The notes below the pieces were generated by a model that searched no databases, was not told the DNA's origin, and saw only the letters and a program-made list of their open reading frames with translations. A program made the position numbers and the translations under genes. Shown one piece after another: positions 40,183 through 49,935 of a DNA stretch of 64,000 nt. The stretch lies in contig CM035350.1 in NCBI GenBank assembly GCA_020137815.1, positions 8,882,265 to 8,946,264 on the forward strand, in the 5' to 3' direction. Position 1 is the stretch's first letter. Each line of letters begins with the position of its first letter. This DNA comes from Hormiphora californensis (Eukaryota; Ctenophora; Tentaculata; Cydippida; Pleurobrachiidae).

Positions 40183-43074
40183 TCATAGCATCTTGAGGTT
40201 CGGGAGTGTCTCTGGCTCTTTAATTGGTTCTGGAACGGTCGGTTGAAGGTGCACAGAACTCCTCCTCTCCTCTCTCTCCTCCCAGTGCGAGTTGTTATTG
40301 AACGATCCTCCCCTATTGTCATCACCCCGCACCTCGTGTATAAACTTGCAGTTGGCCCCTGATCTACAGCCCTGGGGCGTGTTAAAATAGGCACATGGCC
40401 GTCTGTTACGGGGTCTGTGGTCCCAGTTGTCCTGGTCTTGGTCACCACGGTAACCACGATTCCTGTTCCTGTTGCCATGCCAACCTCCATTCCTATCATT
40501 CCTGTCATTCCGATCATTCCTGTCATTATATCGGTCGTTGTAACCGGAGTTGTACCCGCCACCCCGACCACCGTTATAGTGGCCCCCTCCTCCTCCTCCA
40601 TACCGTTGGATGGGGTATGGTTCCGGGGGTACTGGGTAGTCCCCCTCCCACCATGGGCGGTGGTTCCATACCCGGGAGAGGGGGTAGAATGGGTGGCTGG
40701 TCCATAATGGGTTCAGGAGGCAGCAGAGATGCAGCCGTGTTGGAGGATTTCTCTTCCAGAGGAATGTCTTTGGGCGCCTCGTACGGGTATATCAGTTCCT
40801 GGAGAAAGAGGGAGGGATTAGAACGGCGGATTATATTGTTATCTGCCGGTAAATATGGGACACCGGCAGATAAAAGTTCGCTAAAAGAAGCCAAAAACAC
40901 ATATTTGGAGATGGTTGTATACCTGTGGTTCGGGTTCTTTTGGTGATTCATCAGGTTTGCCCTGATCAAAAACAAGGACAGCCAGCACATTCTTCTCTCT
41001 GTTTCTCTGTATCTCCCTCTCGGTACTACCGGATCCACTCTCAACCCCCGGTTCAACACCCTGTATCCGCAGTGGGTGTTTCCATGACAACTGGGGGGAA
41101 TCGGAATATAGAATCACGTTGTTATGGAAACATCGGGAAAGGGTTGTTATAGCAACGGGGAGTTATATAAAGTTGCGCGATGTACAGTCAGTGTCTGACA
41201 AAGCGAGGTATGCTGGTGCTTCCAGGAGAACTGAGGAAAAAGGGGGAGGGGTTCTAGAACATCAACTCAAATTTCCCTTAACGAAGGGTGGGAAAGAGGG
41301 TTGGGCAAAACAACTCACCATTTCCACCATCATGTCCTCTCCCAGTTTACACCTCATAACATTCATCCTCTCCTTCTCATGTTCTCTCAAAATACTATCG
41401 GCAAAGTTTTTGTTGCCACCCCGTTCCTCACATTCAAAGAATTGGACATCTTCCAGTTCCTCCCTCCATCGGATCCTGGGGAAGGGATGGTTGTTATTTT
41501 TATTGGGTTGAACTATAGCAATGGTGATACTAGCTGAGTATGAGCTGGGGAGAGCTGTAGTGGGGATCTGAGTTGTGATGATAACGGGTGAGAGTCTTGC
41601 AAGGTGAGATCATCACGAACCTGCGGCGCTTTTTGGCCCGTCTAAAGCAGAACATGTTATCATTTCCATGACTCTTCTCGGGGAGAGGAGGCGGAGAGTT
41701 GGTCAGGAGGAGCTCTGGTTTTATCACTGCCCGGGGTGGAGAGGCTGGTGGTGCAACTACCTTCTTAGGCTGTTCCAACTTGTCAGTCTAGGGGAGGGGA
41801 GGGTGAGTTTCAAGGATAACACAGGGAAGTGTTAACACTTAGAGAACTGTTAACACAAGTCACAAGGAAGTATTATCAACAGGATGTTGCTAACACAACA
41901 TAGTTTCTCTCACACTACATACCTTGTGGGGTTTAGGAGAGGGTTCCGGTGTGGGAAGGTCAGACTGGCTGTTTGTTCTCCTGTAGTCCGCATCAGTGGA
42001 ACTTCTCTTTCGGACCTTCTTGGGTAACACCGGTTTACTGGTACTGCTTATCGCGTCCAAGAACCCTGCACTCTCAGCTGTAAATGTTAAATGAGTAGTT
42101 TAGTGGGTTTATTTAGTAGGGACAGGGGTATGGCACATGTGCGGAAACAAGGGCAGCAAACTGAAAAATGTCACAAATGAAACAAAAACTCACCAAGATG
42201 GGCCTTTGATTTCTTATCCCCCTTCCCATCCTTCTTCCCATCTTTCTTCTTTTTAGCATTGGGAGTATCTTTAACAAGCTTCATCCACTTCTCCACCAGC
42301 TTCTCAGCGAGACCCCGGACTTTGCCCTCAGCACCAGACCCCTCCTTGTTAAAACTCTTAACCACTTTGCCCATTGTACCCTGTTTTAACAGGACTAGGG
42401 TGACGGGTAGTTGTTCCAGAAGTAGCAGGACCTCGAAGGAGAGTGCGACACGGCCCGTCTTTTTCGAGTCTGAGGGGGTGGGGTGGTGTTAGGAATTGTG
42501 TGTGAAAGAACAATGTGTGAACAAATGAACAAACAAAGAAACAATGAAAGGAACCAACCTGTCAGCCAATTATTGAGAAGATCCCAACCTCCCTTGGTCA
42601 GGAAGAGATTTAGTATTTTCTCATTTGCTGTATTTTTCAAAACTTCCAGATAGATTGTTTTCTGGAATAGGATAGTGGCATCTTTCATCAGTGCCAGCAG
42701 GGACTCACACTCACTCTCTCCCTGGAAGGAAGGGGGTTAGGAGACATATCTAGATATGGGGTGGGCCGTGGGGGATACAGAAAAGCAGACGGGAAGGGGG
42801 TTAGGAGACAGGAAACAGGAGACGAAATAGCAGCTTATGTGACACTGCTGGAGTATGGCGCACAGATAAAATGACCACAACGTCAACAAGGGACGACAAA
42901 CAAACAAACAAGCAGGGTGAGACAAACAGAGTGACAAACAAACAAGGAGAGAAACAAACAAGGAGAGAAACAAACAAACAAACAAGCCACCTTTAGTTCG
43001 CCAGATTTAGTCAGGAGGTGAGATATTGAGTCTATCACAGATCGTGGAGTAACTGCAGTCATGTTGTAGATCAT
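40183..43074 (-). CDS. PPP1R10: PNUTS homologue, PP1 nuclear targeting subunit
   Basis: Exons: 43087-42991, 42721-42559, 42469-42194, 42077-41923, 41787-41621, 41475-41319, 41090-40923, 40798-40672 and 40631-40183, all phase-consistent. Start is one of two Met codons (43074 or 43062). In order: a TFIIS N-terminal/LW domain (LTKGGWDLLNNWLT, LEQLPVTLVLLKQGTMGKVV, LAEKLVEKWMKLV); a Lys-rich stretch; GFLDAISS, matching the human GFLDAL motif; KKRRRIRW at the position of the human RVxF PP1-docking site, with EDVQFFECEE after it; an STEREIQRNREKNVL motif; a Pro-rich acidic segment; a Gly/Tyr/Asn/Arg-rich region; and a C-terminal CCCH zinc finger (C-x8-C-x5-C-x3-H). PNUTS holds PP1 in the PTW/PP1 complex and acts on RNA polymerase II termination. 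The intron 40671-40632 would be only 40 nt. Confidence 0.92.
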
Positions 43075-43140
43075 TCTTAAACCATAGCTAAAGACAGGAA
43101 GGAAGGGTTAGCGCCATTCCCAATATTTTATCCACACCCC

Positions 43141-43495
43141 GTGTCACGCGTGATTATGACGTCATATTCAGTGTCACGCGTGATTATGACGTCACATTCA
43201 GTGTCACGCGTGATTATGACGTCATATTCAGTGTCACGCGTGATTATGACGTCATATTCAGTGTCACGTGTGATTATGACGTCATATTCAGTGTCACGCG
43301 TGATTATGACGTCATATTCAGTGTCACGCGTGATTATGACGTCATATTCAGTGTCACGCGTGATTATGACGTCATATTCAAAGTCACGCGTGATTATGAC
43401 GTCATATTCAGTGTCACGCGTGACTGTGACGTCATATTCAGTGTCACGCGTGACTGTGACGTCATGGAAAGTGTCACGTATGACGTCATTTTCAC
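43141..43495. promoter_or_regulatory. 30-bp minisatellite of CRE palindromes, 12 copies, upstream of PNUTS
   Basis: Each unit contains TGACGTCA, the perfect CREB/ATF palindrome, and most also contain CACGCGTG. Copies are almost identical for about 300 bp, with diverged ones at the distal end. The array begins about 55 bp upstream of the first recognised PNUTS exon. The repeat is directly visible; a promoter or enhancer role is inference. Confidence 0.7.
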
Positions 43496-43584
43496 GCTTG
43501 GCACCGGGCCTCTGTATAACCAATAAACGGGATGCTTCCAAACAAAAACGCAAAGCATGCTTGATCCTTGGTTGCTATTTCGCT

Positions 43585-44100
43585 ATCTGGCGCCGCCAGG
43601 CCCCGTTTTGACAGTGCGCTCAGATCAGGTCGGCGCCGTCAGACAGCCATTTCGCATGTGCCAAGTATTGGAAAACGCGAAGTGGCTCTGAGGCGTAAAT
43701 CGGGAATCTTCAAAATCGAATTTTGGCGCAGACCCTCCCAATGCAATGGTAGTACCATGTCAAAACCTGTCTGGCGCCGCGACCCATCTGAGCGCACTGT
43801 CGCTCAAATGGGGTATGGCGGCGCCATACCCCAATTTGACAGTGCGCTCAGATGGGGTCGGCGGCGCCAGACAGGCCAAAACAGGGAATGGGGCGGCGGC
43901 GCCTGACCCGATCTTTTAAAAACGGGGGATGGCCCGATCTTCTCCCGAATAGGAAGGACACCCAACGAAGCCAGCATGCGCCACCGCCGACCCCATCTGA
44001 GCATACTGTCAAATTGGGGTATGGCGCCGCCATACAGCCACCGCCCGCCTCCACTCATTTTGAGTGCAATCAGATTCGGTCGAAACCGCCAGACAGTTAC
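43585..44100. repeat. Cluster of nested GC-rich palindromic repeats
   Basis: Motifs CTGTCTGGCGCCGC, GACCCCATCTGAGCGCACTG and CCCCAATTTGACAGTGCGCT occur in both orientations. The copy at 43767-43882 is a near-perfect palindrome with GGTATGGCGGCGCCATACC at its centre. Diverged copies lie at 43588-43660 and 43980-44097. No TSD assigned. Confidence 0.8.
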
Positions 44101-44360
44101 GTGGTGCCAAAGCTTCGATTTCATGTGGAGATCTATCGTTTGTTCCGAGAGTCGGGGCACAGTCTTCTAGTCAGTCAAATGAAATAGTCTTGTGACGAAC
44201 AGCTAGCACCATCCTTCATGACAAAGACGATAAAGGAAGTAATTTTGATATCTCCTTCTGGTGCTGATACACACTCACACGCCCTCCGTACAACGGTTAT
44301 ATAGGGGAATCTCACACACACACACGGGCAGATCTCGGTCAAGGAGAGATTAATTGATTA

Positions 44361-44446
44361 TTCAGAATAAAGAGATCTGAGCAAAAATTAAATAGGGAAG
44401 AAAATCGAAAAATATTTAATTCTTGCTCAGATCTCTTTATTCTGAA
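44361..44446. repeat. 86-bp hairpin
   Basis: TTCAGAATAAAGAGATCTGA continuing GCAA pairs exactly with its complement at 44423-44446. A further A/T stem extends it, with a loop of about 19 bases. It could be a tiny MITE or an expressed hairpin RNA. Confidence 0.7.
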
Positions 44447-44599
44447 AGACGATAAAGGTGAATGGGTGATACATGATCTGTGATGTGATCTGATAATGTT
44501 ATGTGACCTGTGAGAATACTTTGTCCCGATTCGATGAGTTGCTACATTCCATGTATACAATTAGATACTTGGGGCCAGGGGGTGTCTACCAATGTACTA

Positions 44600-45500
44600 G
44601 TACAGTGTAATATATGAAGTATGGCGTCAAAATGTCTTCAGTTGGCCTTGTGGATGGTCATTGTCAGATGCTGAGTTTGCAATGACCAGTGTGTTTCTTT
44701 GTTTGCAGTAGGAAATCCTGACACCGTTGAAAGGGGCTCAAGAGATAAATTCGGTCCCAGTCCCATGACACACGGCCTAATTGTCCCGGAAATGATGCGA
44801 AGGGAATGATACAAACAATGTGGGAAATGAGATGGACGGTCCCTCATATTTGATACCTAGAATTTTAAGCAAGATGGGAAGTGTATTGCCAGTGTCAGTG
44901 ATTCCCACTACTTCGGTGAAATGGTGATGGAGACATACGTGGCATAGGGCTGACAAATCGCGCAACACGGGGTGAGAAAGAAACAAGAGAAATACGTTTC
45001 GCCCTATGCCACATTCAGCACAAAAGGCCACGAAACGAACACTGTTTCTTGTTGAGAAAATAGTGGGAAAATGTATTAAATTAATCGTTAAAACTGGAGA
45101 AAAACAGAAAGCTCTCGCTGTCAGATTTTACACGGTTCTCTCTTCCAACTCTTTCAGTCTTTGCTATTCTCGCGATGTTCAGATTTATGATACAAAGAAA
45201 TAGGTGGAACTGTCCGCGACCAGTTGATCCTCCAACATATTTCCGGTACCTGCGAGGAAAAGGTAGTTATTTAATGTGTCACCATAGTTCTAAAACAAAA
45301 TCTAACAATTACCAGCCCACCCTGTACCCCTTTCCAGCGCTAAATTCCCCGCTAAATTACCTCTATACAAGCATGTAGAAAACGATCTCTCTCCATAGCA
45401 ATTATTCCATATAAGACAACAATCTCACATCAACTGCAGCTGTGTGAGACAGCTCTTCTTCTCTCCGGTATATATATCCTTGATCAGAAGATTCCTCTCA
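44600..45500. other. No gene recognised
   Basis: Scattered short open frames on both strands without matching splice phases. I see no domain. Confidence 0.35.
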
Positions 45501-45502
45501 TC

Positions 45503-45940
45503 TTGGCAGGTGGTTTCTGTACACACAGCAGGGAAGGAGGAACGTTGGTGGCCAACACATATTCACGCAGTATCCATGACAACGGACAGGATTGTCAGAT
45601 TCATTTCAGGGTACACTCCACTCTCCAGATGGCTCCATTTCAGGAATCGTCGGCTTACTTGACATGGCTCTGTGACAAAAAGGAAACATGGTTAGATCTT
45701 ACGGAGAGTGGAGGAGGGGAACAGGCAGAGATTCATAGGGAGTGGGGCCACAGACAGGGTTTCTTAGGGAGAGGGGAACCACAGGCAGGGGGAGAGGGCA
45801 CTGGGAAGGAAACTTGGGGAGAAGGGACTATAATTGTGGACAGCCGACCTGAAAGGGTTAGCGATCGGGGACATCCTTCACAGTGTAGAAACAATATAGT
45901 CGGGGAGCAAGGTACATATTATATCAATATCATGGGGTAA
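45503..45940 (+). CDS. Uncertain open frame
   Basis: A 145-codon frame beginning MAGGFCTHSREGG, preceded by a CTTGGCAG acceptor-like site. The second half is low-complexity Gly/Glu. A piece of secreted or CUB-like protein is conceivable from GGTLVANTYSR, but the evidence is too thin to assign. Confidence 0.22.
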   Translation: MAGGFCTHSREGGTLVANTYSRSIHDNGQDCQIHFRVHSTLQMAPFQESSAYLTWLCDKKETWLDLTESGGGEQAEIHREWGHRQGFLGRGEPQAGGEGTGKETWGEGTIIVDSRPERVSDRGHPSQCRNNIVGEQGTYYINIMG

Positions 45941-45999
45941 GGTTGTCAGAGTATTGGCCTTACAGGGGTCTGATGTGAGAAACGGAAACAGGTAGTGCC

Positions 46000-46650
46000 G
46001 GGGGTGCAGTAGGCGGGGGGGGGGGGGGGGGGGTGGTGATTAGTAAAACGCAGACAAAGTGCAGGTTTCCCGGTAAATTAGCTGAAAACAACAAGAACAA
46101 TTAACAAAAATAAAAATATAAAGCGACGACACAGATAGAGAGAGAGAGAGACAAAATCATTATCATCATAACATTAACCTTAATGGGGCAGCACACACAC
46201 ACATACTCACTCATACTCACTCACTCACACACACGCTCACTCACTAACAGTTTTGCAATAAATATACCTAAGACACACCTCTTGACTTAGTGGTGGCAGG
46301 GTTGCATGCTATCATACATATTTTTTAAAGAAACACGCGGCAGAAAGAGAGTTAATTCACACATACAAAGCTCCAAATACATATGTTATTAGATAATTTA
46401 ACACAAAGCTGAAATACACACTATTATATAATTATTTTGCGGGGACAGTGATACATTTGCAGAGGTGGGATACCTTTGAGAAATTTCCCAAAATTAGCCA
46501 CTATAATATTTAGATAACACGAAATTTGCGAGCTCACATATTATTTGCATATATAATTAATTCATGGTGGTAACGGTAACTCACCATCCAACGACGAACA
46601 TAACGGGAGAGAGAGAGAGTTTTCTGAGAGCGAGATATATCGGAATTCTG
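46000..46650. other. Intergenic, microsatellites
   Basis: A G run at 46014-46033, GA and CA/CTCA tracts at 46136-46245, then AT-rich sequence. It ends at the 3' end of the KH gene. Confidence 0.6.
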
Positions 46651-46657
46651 ATTTTGT

Positions 46658-47734
46658 TTACTTTTTAAAAGTTTCCGACTCCCCGCCACCTGCAGCAGTG
46701 GCTGATCGATGGTGGTGCTGCTGCCCCCTGGACCGGAAGGAGGATGATCTGGCGTTATTGTTGTACCGGCCCCAATTACTCTGGTACCGGCCCCCTCGTC
46801 CCCGGTGTGGTGGGTACATGGGTGGGGGATAGTAGCACTGGTCGTAACCGTACTCGTACCGATAGTGGTCCTCAGGCGGAATGTGAGAGCGATGGGGCAT
46901 GTAACTTTGACGGGCCCGCACTTCTTTAAACGGTGTTGGTTTAGCGATCCCAGCCCTCAGGGCCTCCTGGTACCATTCCGTATCTATGTAGCTACCCGTG
47001 TCACCGTACTCCCCGTGCTCAAAGTATATCGGATCGTACATCGTGATGGGGTTCTTTCCTTTGATGTCGGAAATCGACTCGAAAACTCGGACGGCCGTCG
47101 TGACAAGATCTGAAGCCTCGAAGTTCTGGATTCTGACACAGTGTTCTTCTGACTGGGGTAGGGGCAGGGTGTAAACTTGGATGTAGGACTTGGTTTCTTC
47201 TTTCACTTTTTTAATCACCGACCCGCCCTTCCCTATTATGGCGCTACAACAGTGAGTAGGGACAATCAACCGCAGTTCGAGTTTCTGACTTCCTCCCTCG
47301 TATCCCCGAACACTTCTATTTGAGTTATGGTGGATCTGGAGAGAGGGTAGAAGGGAGGTGAGGGCCATATCAAGACCATCCATTGACGATTGGATGCTCA
47401 TCACCCTATCTACCGCCCCCTCCATCAGGGGCGACCCGTTCGAGCCCTGAGCGTAGATGGAGACCTTGGTATCTATCCCTGATGCCTTGGCCTCCTCCTT
47501 AATAACTTTCACATGTTCCCCGCCCTTTCCTATGACAGCCCTCACCAGATCTTCCCTAACCAAGAACCTAAACACATCGTCCATGATTTTCCGTTTTTTG
47601 GTGAACCCCCTGGGTGGAGGGGGACGTTGCTGGTCCGGGTCTACAAAGGGATCTGGCGGGTCCCGAGCGAGGAATGGTCGGGGTCTTCCACCACCACCTC
47701 GGGATGAGGGACGTCGGGCCCCCTTCTCTGACAT
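46658..47734 (-). CDS. Two-KH-domain RNA-binding protein, paralogue B
   Basis: An intronless 358-residue protein starting MSEKGARRPSSRGGGGRPR; the open frame continues upstream, but this Met aligns with the start of its paralogue. KH 1 contains VREDLVRAVIGKGGEHVKVI and DGLDMALTSLLPSLQIH. KH 2 contains LRLIVPTHCCSAIIGKGG and a long QSEEHCVRIQNFEASDL region. The GKGG loops that contact nucleic acid are intact in both. A conserved block TMYDPIYFEHGEYGDTGSY follows, then an RG/Tyr-rich tail that is shorter than in the neighbour. The fold order resembles PCBP/Nova proteins. Probably regulates pre-mRNA or mRNA. It forms a head-to-tail pair with the gene at 48264. Confidence 0.85.
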   Translation of the reverse strand: MSEKGARRPSSRGGGGRPRPFLARDPPDPFVDPDQQRPPPPRGFTKKRKIMDDVFRFLVREDLVRAVIGKGGEHVKVIKEEAKASGIDTKVSIYAQGSNGSPLMEGAVDRVMSIQSSMDGLDMALTSLLPSLQIHHNSNRSVRGYEGGSQKLELRLIVPTHCCSAIIGKGGSVIKKVKEETKSYIQVYTLPLPQSEEHCVRIQNFEASDLVTTAVRVFESISDIKGKNPITMYDPIYFEHGEYGDTGSYIDTEWYQEALRAGIAKPTPFKEVRARQSYMPHRSHIPPEDHYRYEYGYDQCYYPPPMYPPHRGRGGRYQSNWGRYNNNARSSSFRSRGQQHHHRSATAAGGGESETFKK

Positions 47735-47834
47735 CCACCTGACACAAACCTTTGGAGTAAAGTTCGTAATTTGGAGTTTGGAAGTTGGGGAATTTGGTGG
47801 AGAAATTGGGGAAAATTGGGGAATTTGAGTCAAA

Positions 47835-48260
47835 TTGGGGAAATTGTTAAATCTGGGAATTGGGAAATTAACAACTCGGACGAGTGAAAAAGATGTAGTA
47901 AAATTTGTAATATTATTGAAACAGTGTGTGGGACATAGGTATTTTGCTTCAAAATAAATATATCAGACTTCTTCTAGCTCAACTTGGATTGTCCCTCTAC
48001 ATATCACCAATTATGGTAAAATTCGTCAAGATACCTTTAGGTACACGAACAGTACTACGGCGGCTGTTAAAAGTTAGGATAAAATTGCAAAAGTTGCAAA
48101 CTTTATACTTTCTGGTTGCCCATTGATCAATTGGTTTAAAAGTTTCTCACGCGGGGGGCTGAAGAAGTGTATAATTGAAGTCGGGGGTTTGATACTGTTC
48201 AAGATAGTCCCACAGAGAGATCTGCAGCAGGAGGGTAGGTTAAGACAATGTCAGCACGGT
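47835..48260. other. Spacer between the two KH paralogues
   Basis: About 530 bp including a GGGAAATTGGGG-type short repeat near 47775-47860. No other gene seen. It probably carries the promoter of the downstream copy. Confidence 0.5.
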
Positions 48261-48263
48261 TCT

Positions 48264-49691
48264 CTACACCTGCTCAGCTTTAAATTCCTCCGGTTCCTTA
48301 TACTCAGCCTCCGGTTGCTCGTGGTAGGCTTGTTGTGGCTGGTGGTGTTGGGCTCCACCCTGGTATCCCTGAGGGGCGGGTCCACCCCGGGATGGCCTCC
48401 TAGCACCCCTTCCACCCCTGCCTCGTGACGTGGGCGGCCTGGGAGGGAAGGAACCGCCTCGTGGTGGGGCTGGTGAACCTCGACCCCTGGCCGGTGGGTA
48501 ACCCCTGGAGTAACCTCGGGGTGGGGGCCTCGTGTAGCCACTAGGGGGTCCCCGTGATCGAGGAGCCCTGGTCCGGGGACGTCGAGGAGGAGGAGGTGCA
48601 TAGTAACCATAACTCTCATCATATTCTGCAGCTCCGTAACCATATGGATCCTCTCCATAACCACCACCATATCCAGCATCGTAACCTGCTGCATAAGGGT
48701 CCTCGTATCCTGTGGCGTAGGGGTCCTCGTACCCACCATATCCCTGATCGTATCCGGCCTCTTCGTAACCACCCTCGTAACCATGGTAACTATGGTCGTA
48801 GCTGTGATCTGGGGCGTGTTGTGTTGCTTTGACTTCTTTAAACGGTGTTGGTTTAGCGATCCCAGCCCTTAGGGCCTCCTGGTACCATTCCGTGTCAACG
48901 TAGCTTCCCGTGTCACCGTACTCCCCGTGCTCAAAGTATATCGGATCGTACATCGTGATGGGGTTCTTTCCTTTTATCTCCGCGATAGCCTCGAAAACTC
49001 GGACGGCCGTCACGACAAGATCTGAAGCTTCGAAGTTCTGGATTCTGACACAGTGTTCTTCTGACTGGGGTAGTGCAAGGGTGTATACTTGGATGTAAGA
49101 ACTGGTCTCCTCCTTGATACCTTTGATCACTGATCCTCCTTTACCAATGATGGCGCTGCAGCAGTGAGCGGGGACTATCAGTCTCATCTCAAGTTTTTGA
49201 CTCCTCTGACCATTATTGAAACCACCTCGGCCACCTCGTTTGTTTTGGGCAAGTTTGTGGTTTTGATGGATCTGTAGAGAGGGGAGGAGGGAAGTTAGGG
49301 CCATGCCGAGACCATCCATAGTGGACTGGATACTCATTACTCTGTCCAATGAGCCATCCATTAACGGTGACCCGTTCGAGCCCTGAGCGTAGATGGATAC
49401 CTTAGTATCTATCCCTGCCTCCTTCGCTTCCTCCTTAATAATTTTGATGTGTTCCCCACCCTTTCCAATGACCGCCCTCACTAAATCCTCTCTGACTAGA
49501 AACCTAAATACATCGTCCATTATTTTCCTCTTCTTGGTGAATCCATGACCCCCACCTGAGGAGTAGTCTTCATAGGCCTCAGCAGGGCGTTTCTGAGCAA
49601 AACCCCGGGAACCACCCCTGGAACTACCTCTGGATCCACCCCTGCCGCCCCTGGATCGGTTGGAAGGTGGCGTAGGTGCTGCTTCGGCCAT
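48264..49691 (-). CDS. Two-KH-domain RNA-binding protein, paralogue A
   Basis: An intronless 475-residue protein starting MAEAAPTPPSNRSRGGRGG. KH 1 (about residues 60-140) and KH 2 (about 160-240) carry AVIGKGGEHIKIIKEEAK and AIIGKGGSVIKGIKEE. The conserved TMYDPIYFEHGEYGDTGSY block and DTEWYQEALRAGIAKPTPF are shared with the paralogue. The C-terminal 170 residues are a Tyr/Gly/Asp repeat region followed by an RGG/Pro-rich region (PPRGYSRGYPPARGRG), typical of RNA-binding low-complexity tails that can drive condensation. The tail is about 100 residues longer than in paralogue B. Likely nuclear RNA processing factor of the PCBP/Nova type. Confidence 0.87.
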   Translation of the reverse strand: MAEAAPTPPSNRSRGGRGGSRGSSRGGSRGFAQKRPAEAYEDYSSGGGHGFTKKRKIMDDVFRFLVREDLVRAVIGKGGEHIKIIKEEAKEAGIDTKVSIYAQGSNGSPLMDGSLDRVMSIQSTMDGLGMALTSLLPSLQIHQNHKLAQNKRGGRGGFNNGQRSQKLEMRLIVPAHCCSAIIGKGGSVIKGIKEETSSYIQVYTLALPQSEEHCVRIQNFEASDLVVTAVRVFEAIAEIKGKNPITMYDPIYFEHGEYGDTGSYVDTEWYQEALRAGIAKPTPFKEVKATQHAPDHSYDHSYHGYEGGYEEAGYDQGYGGYEDPYATGYEDPYAAGYDAGYGGGYGEDPYGYGAAEYDESYGYYAPPPPRRPRTRAPRSRGPPSGYTRPPPRGYSRGYPPARGRGSPAPPRGGSFPPRPPTSRGRGGRGARRPSRGGPAPQGYQGGAQHHQPQQAYHEQPEAEYKEPEEFKAEQV

Positions 49692-49935
49692 CTAGTCGGA
49701 ATTTTGGGTTATGGGATTGGGAATTACGGAGAGAGGATATTATGAGGCGAAAGGAGAGAGAAATTTGGCAAAAATGTGTAAAACTTTTGGCACAATTAGT
49801 TAAATTATGTTTAAAAAACAGTTAAAGTAGTTTGTCAATTTGTCGTCGCTTAGCTTTCGATAAAATTTACTGACAAATTCTTTCAGCTTTGTGTTTGTGT
49901 TTGTGTAATGTCACTGGAAAAATAAGAATACTTAA

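Noticed and set aside
40395-40946. A + strand 183-codon frame
   Set aside because: Antisense of the PNUTS terminal exons, which carry the CCCH finger on the minus strand.
43141-43495. CRISPR-like array
   Set aside because: Whole units are repeated with no unique spacers, and the context is an animal genome. It is a minisatellite.
43128-43611. Repeat-encoded proteins over the CRE array
   Set aside because: The unit is 30 bp, so frames stay open on both strands; composition is purely repetitive.
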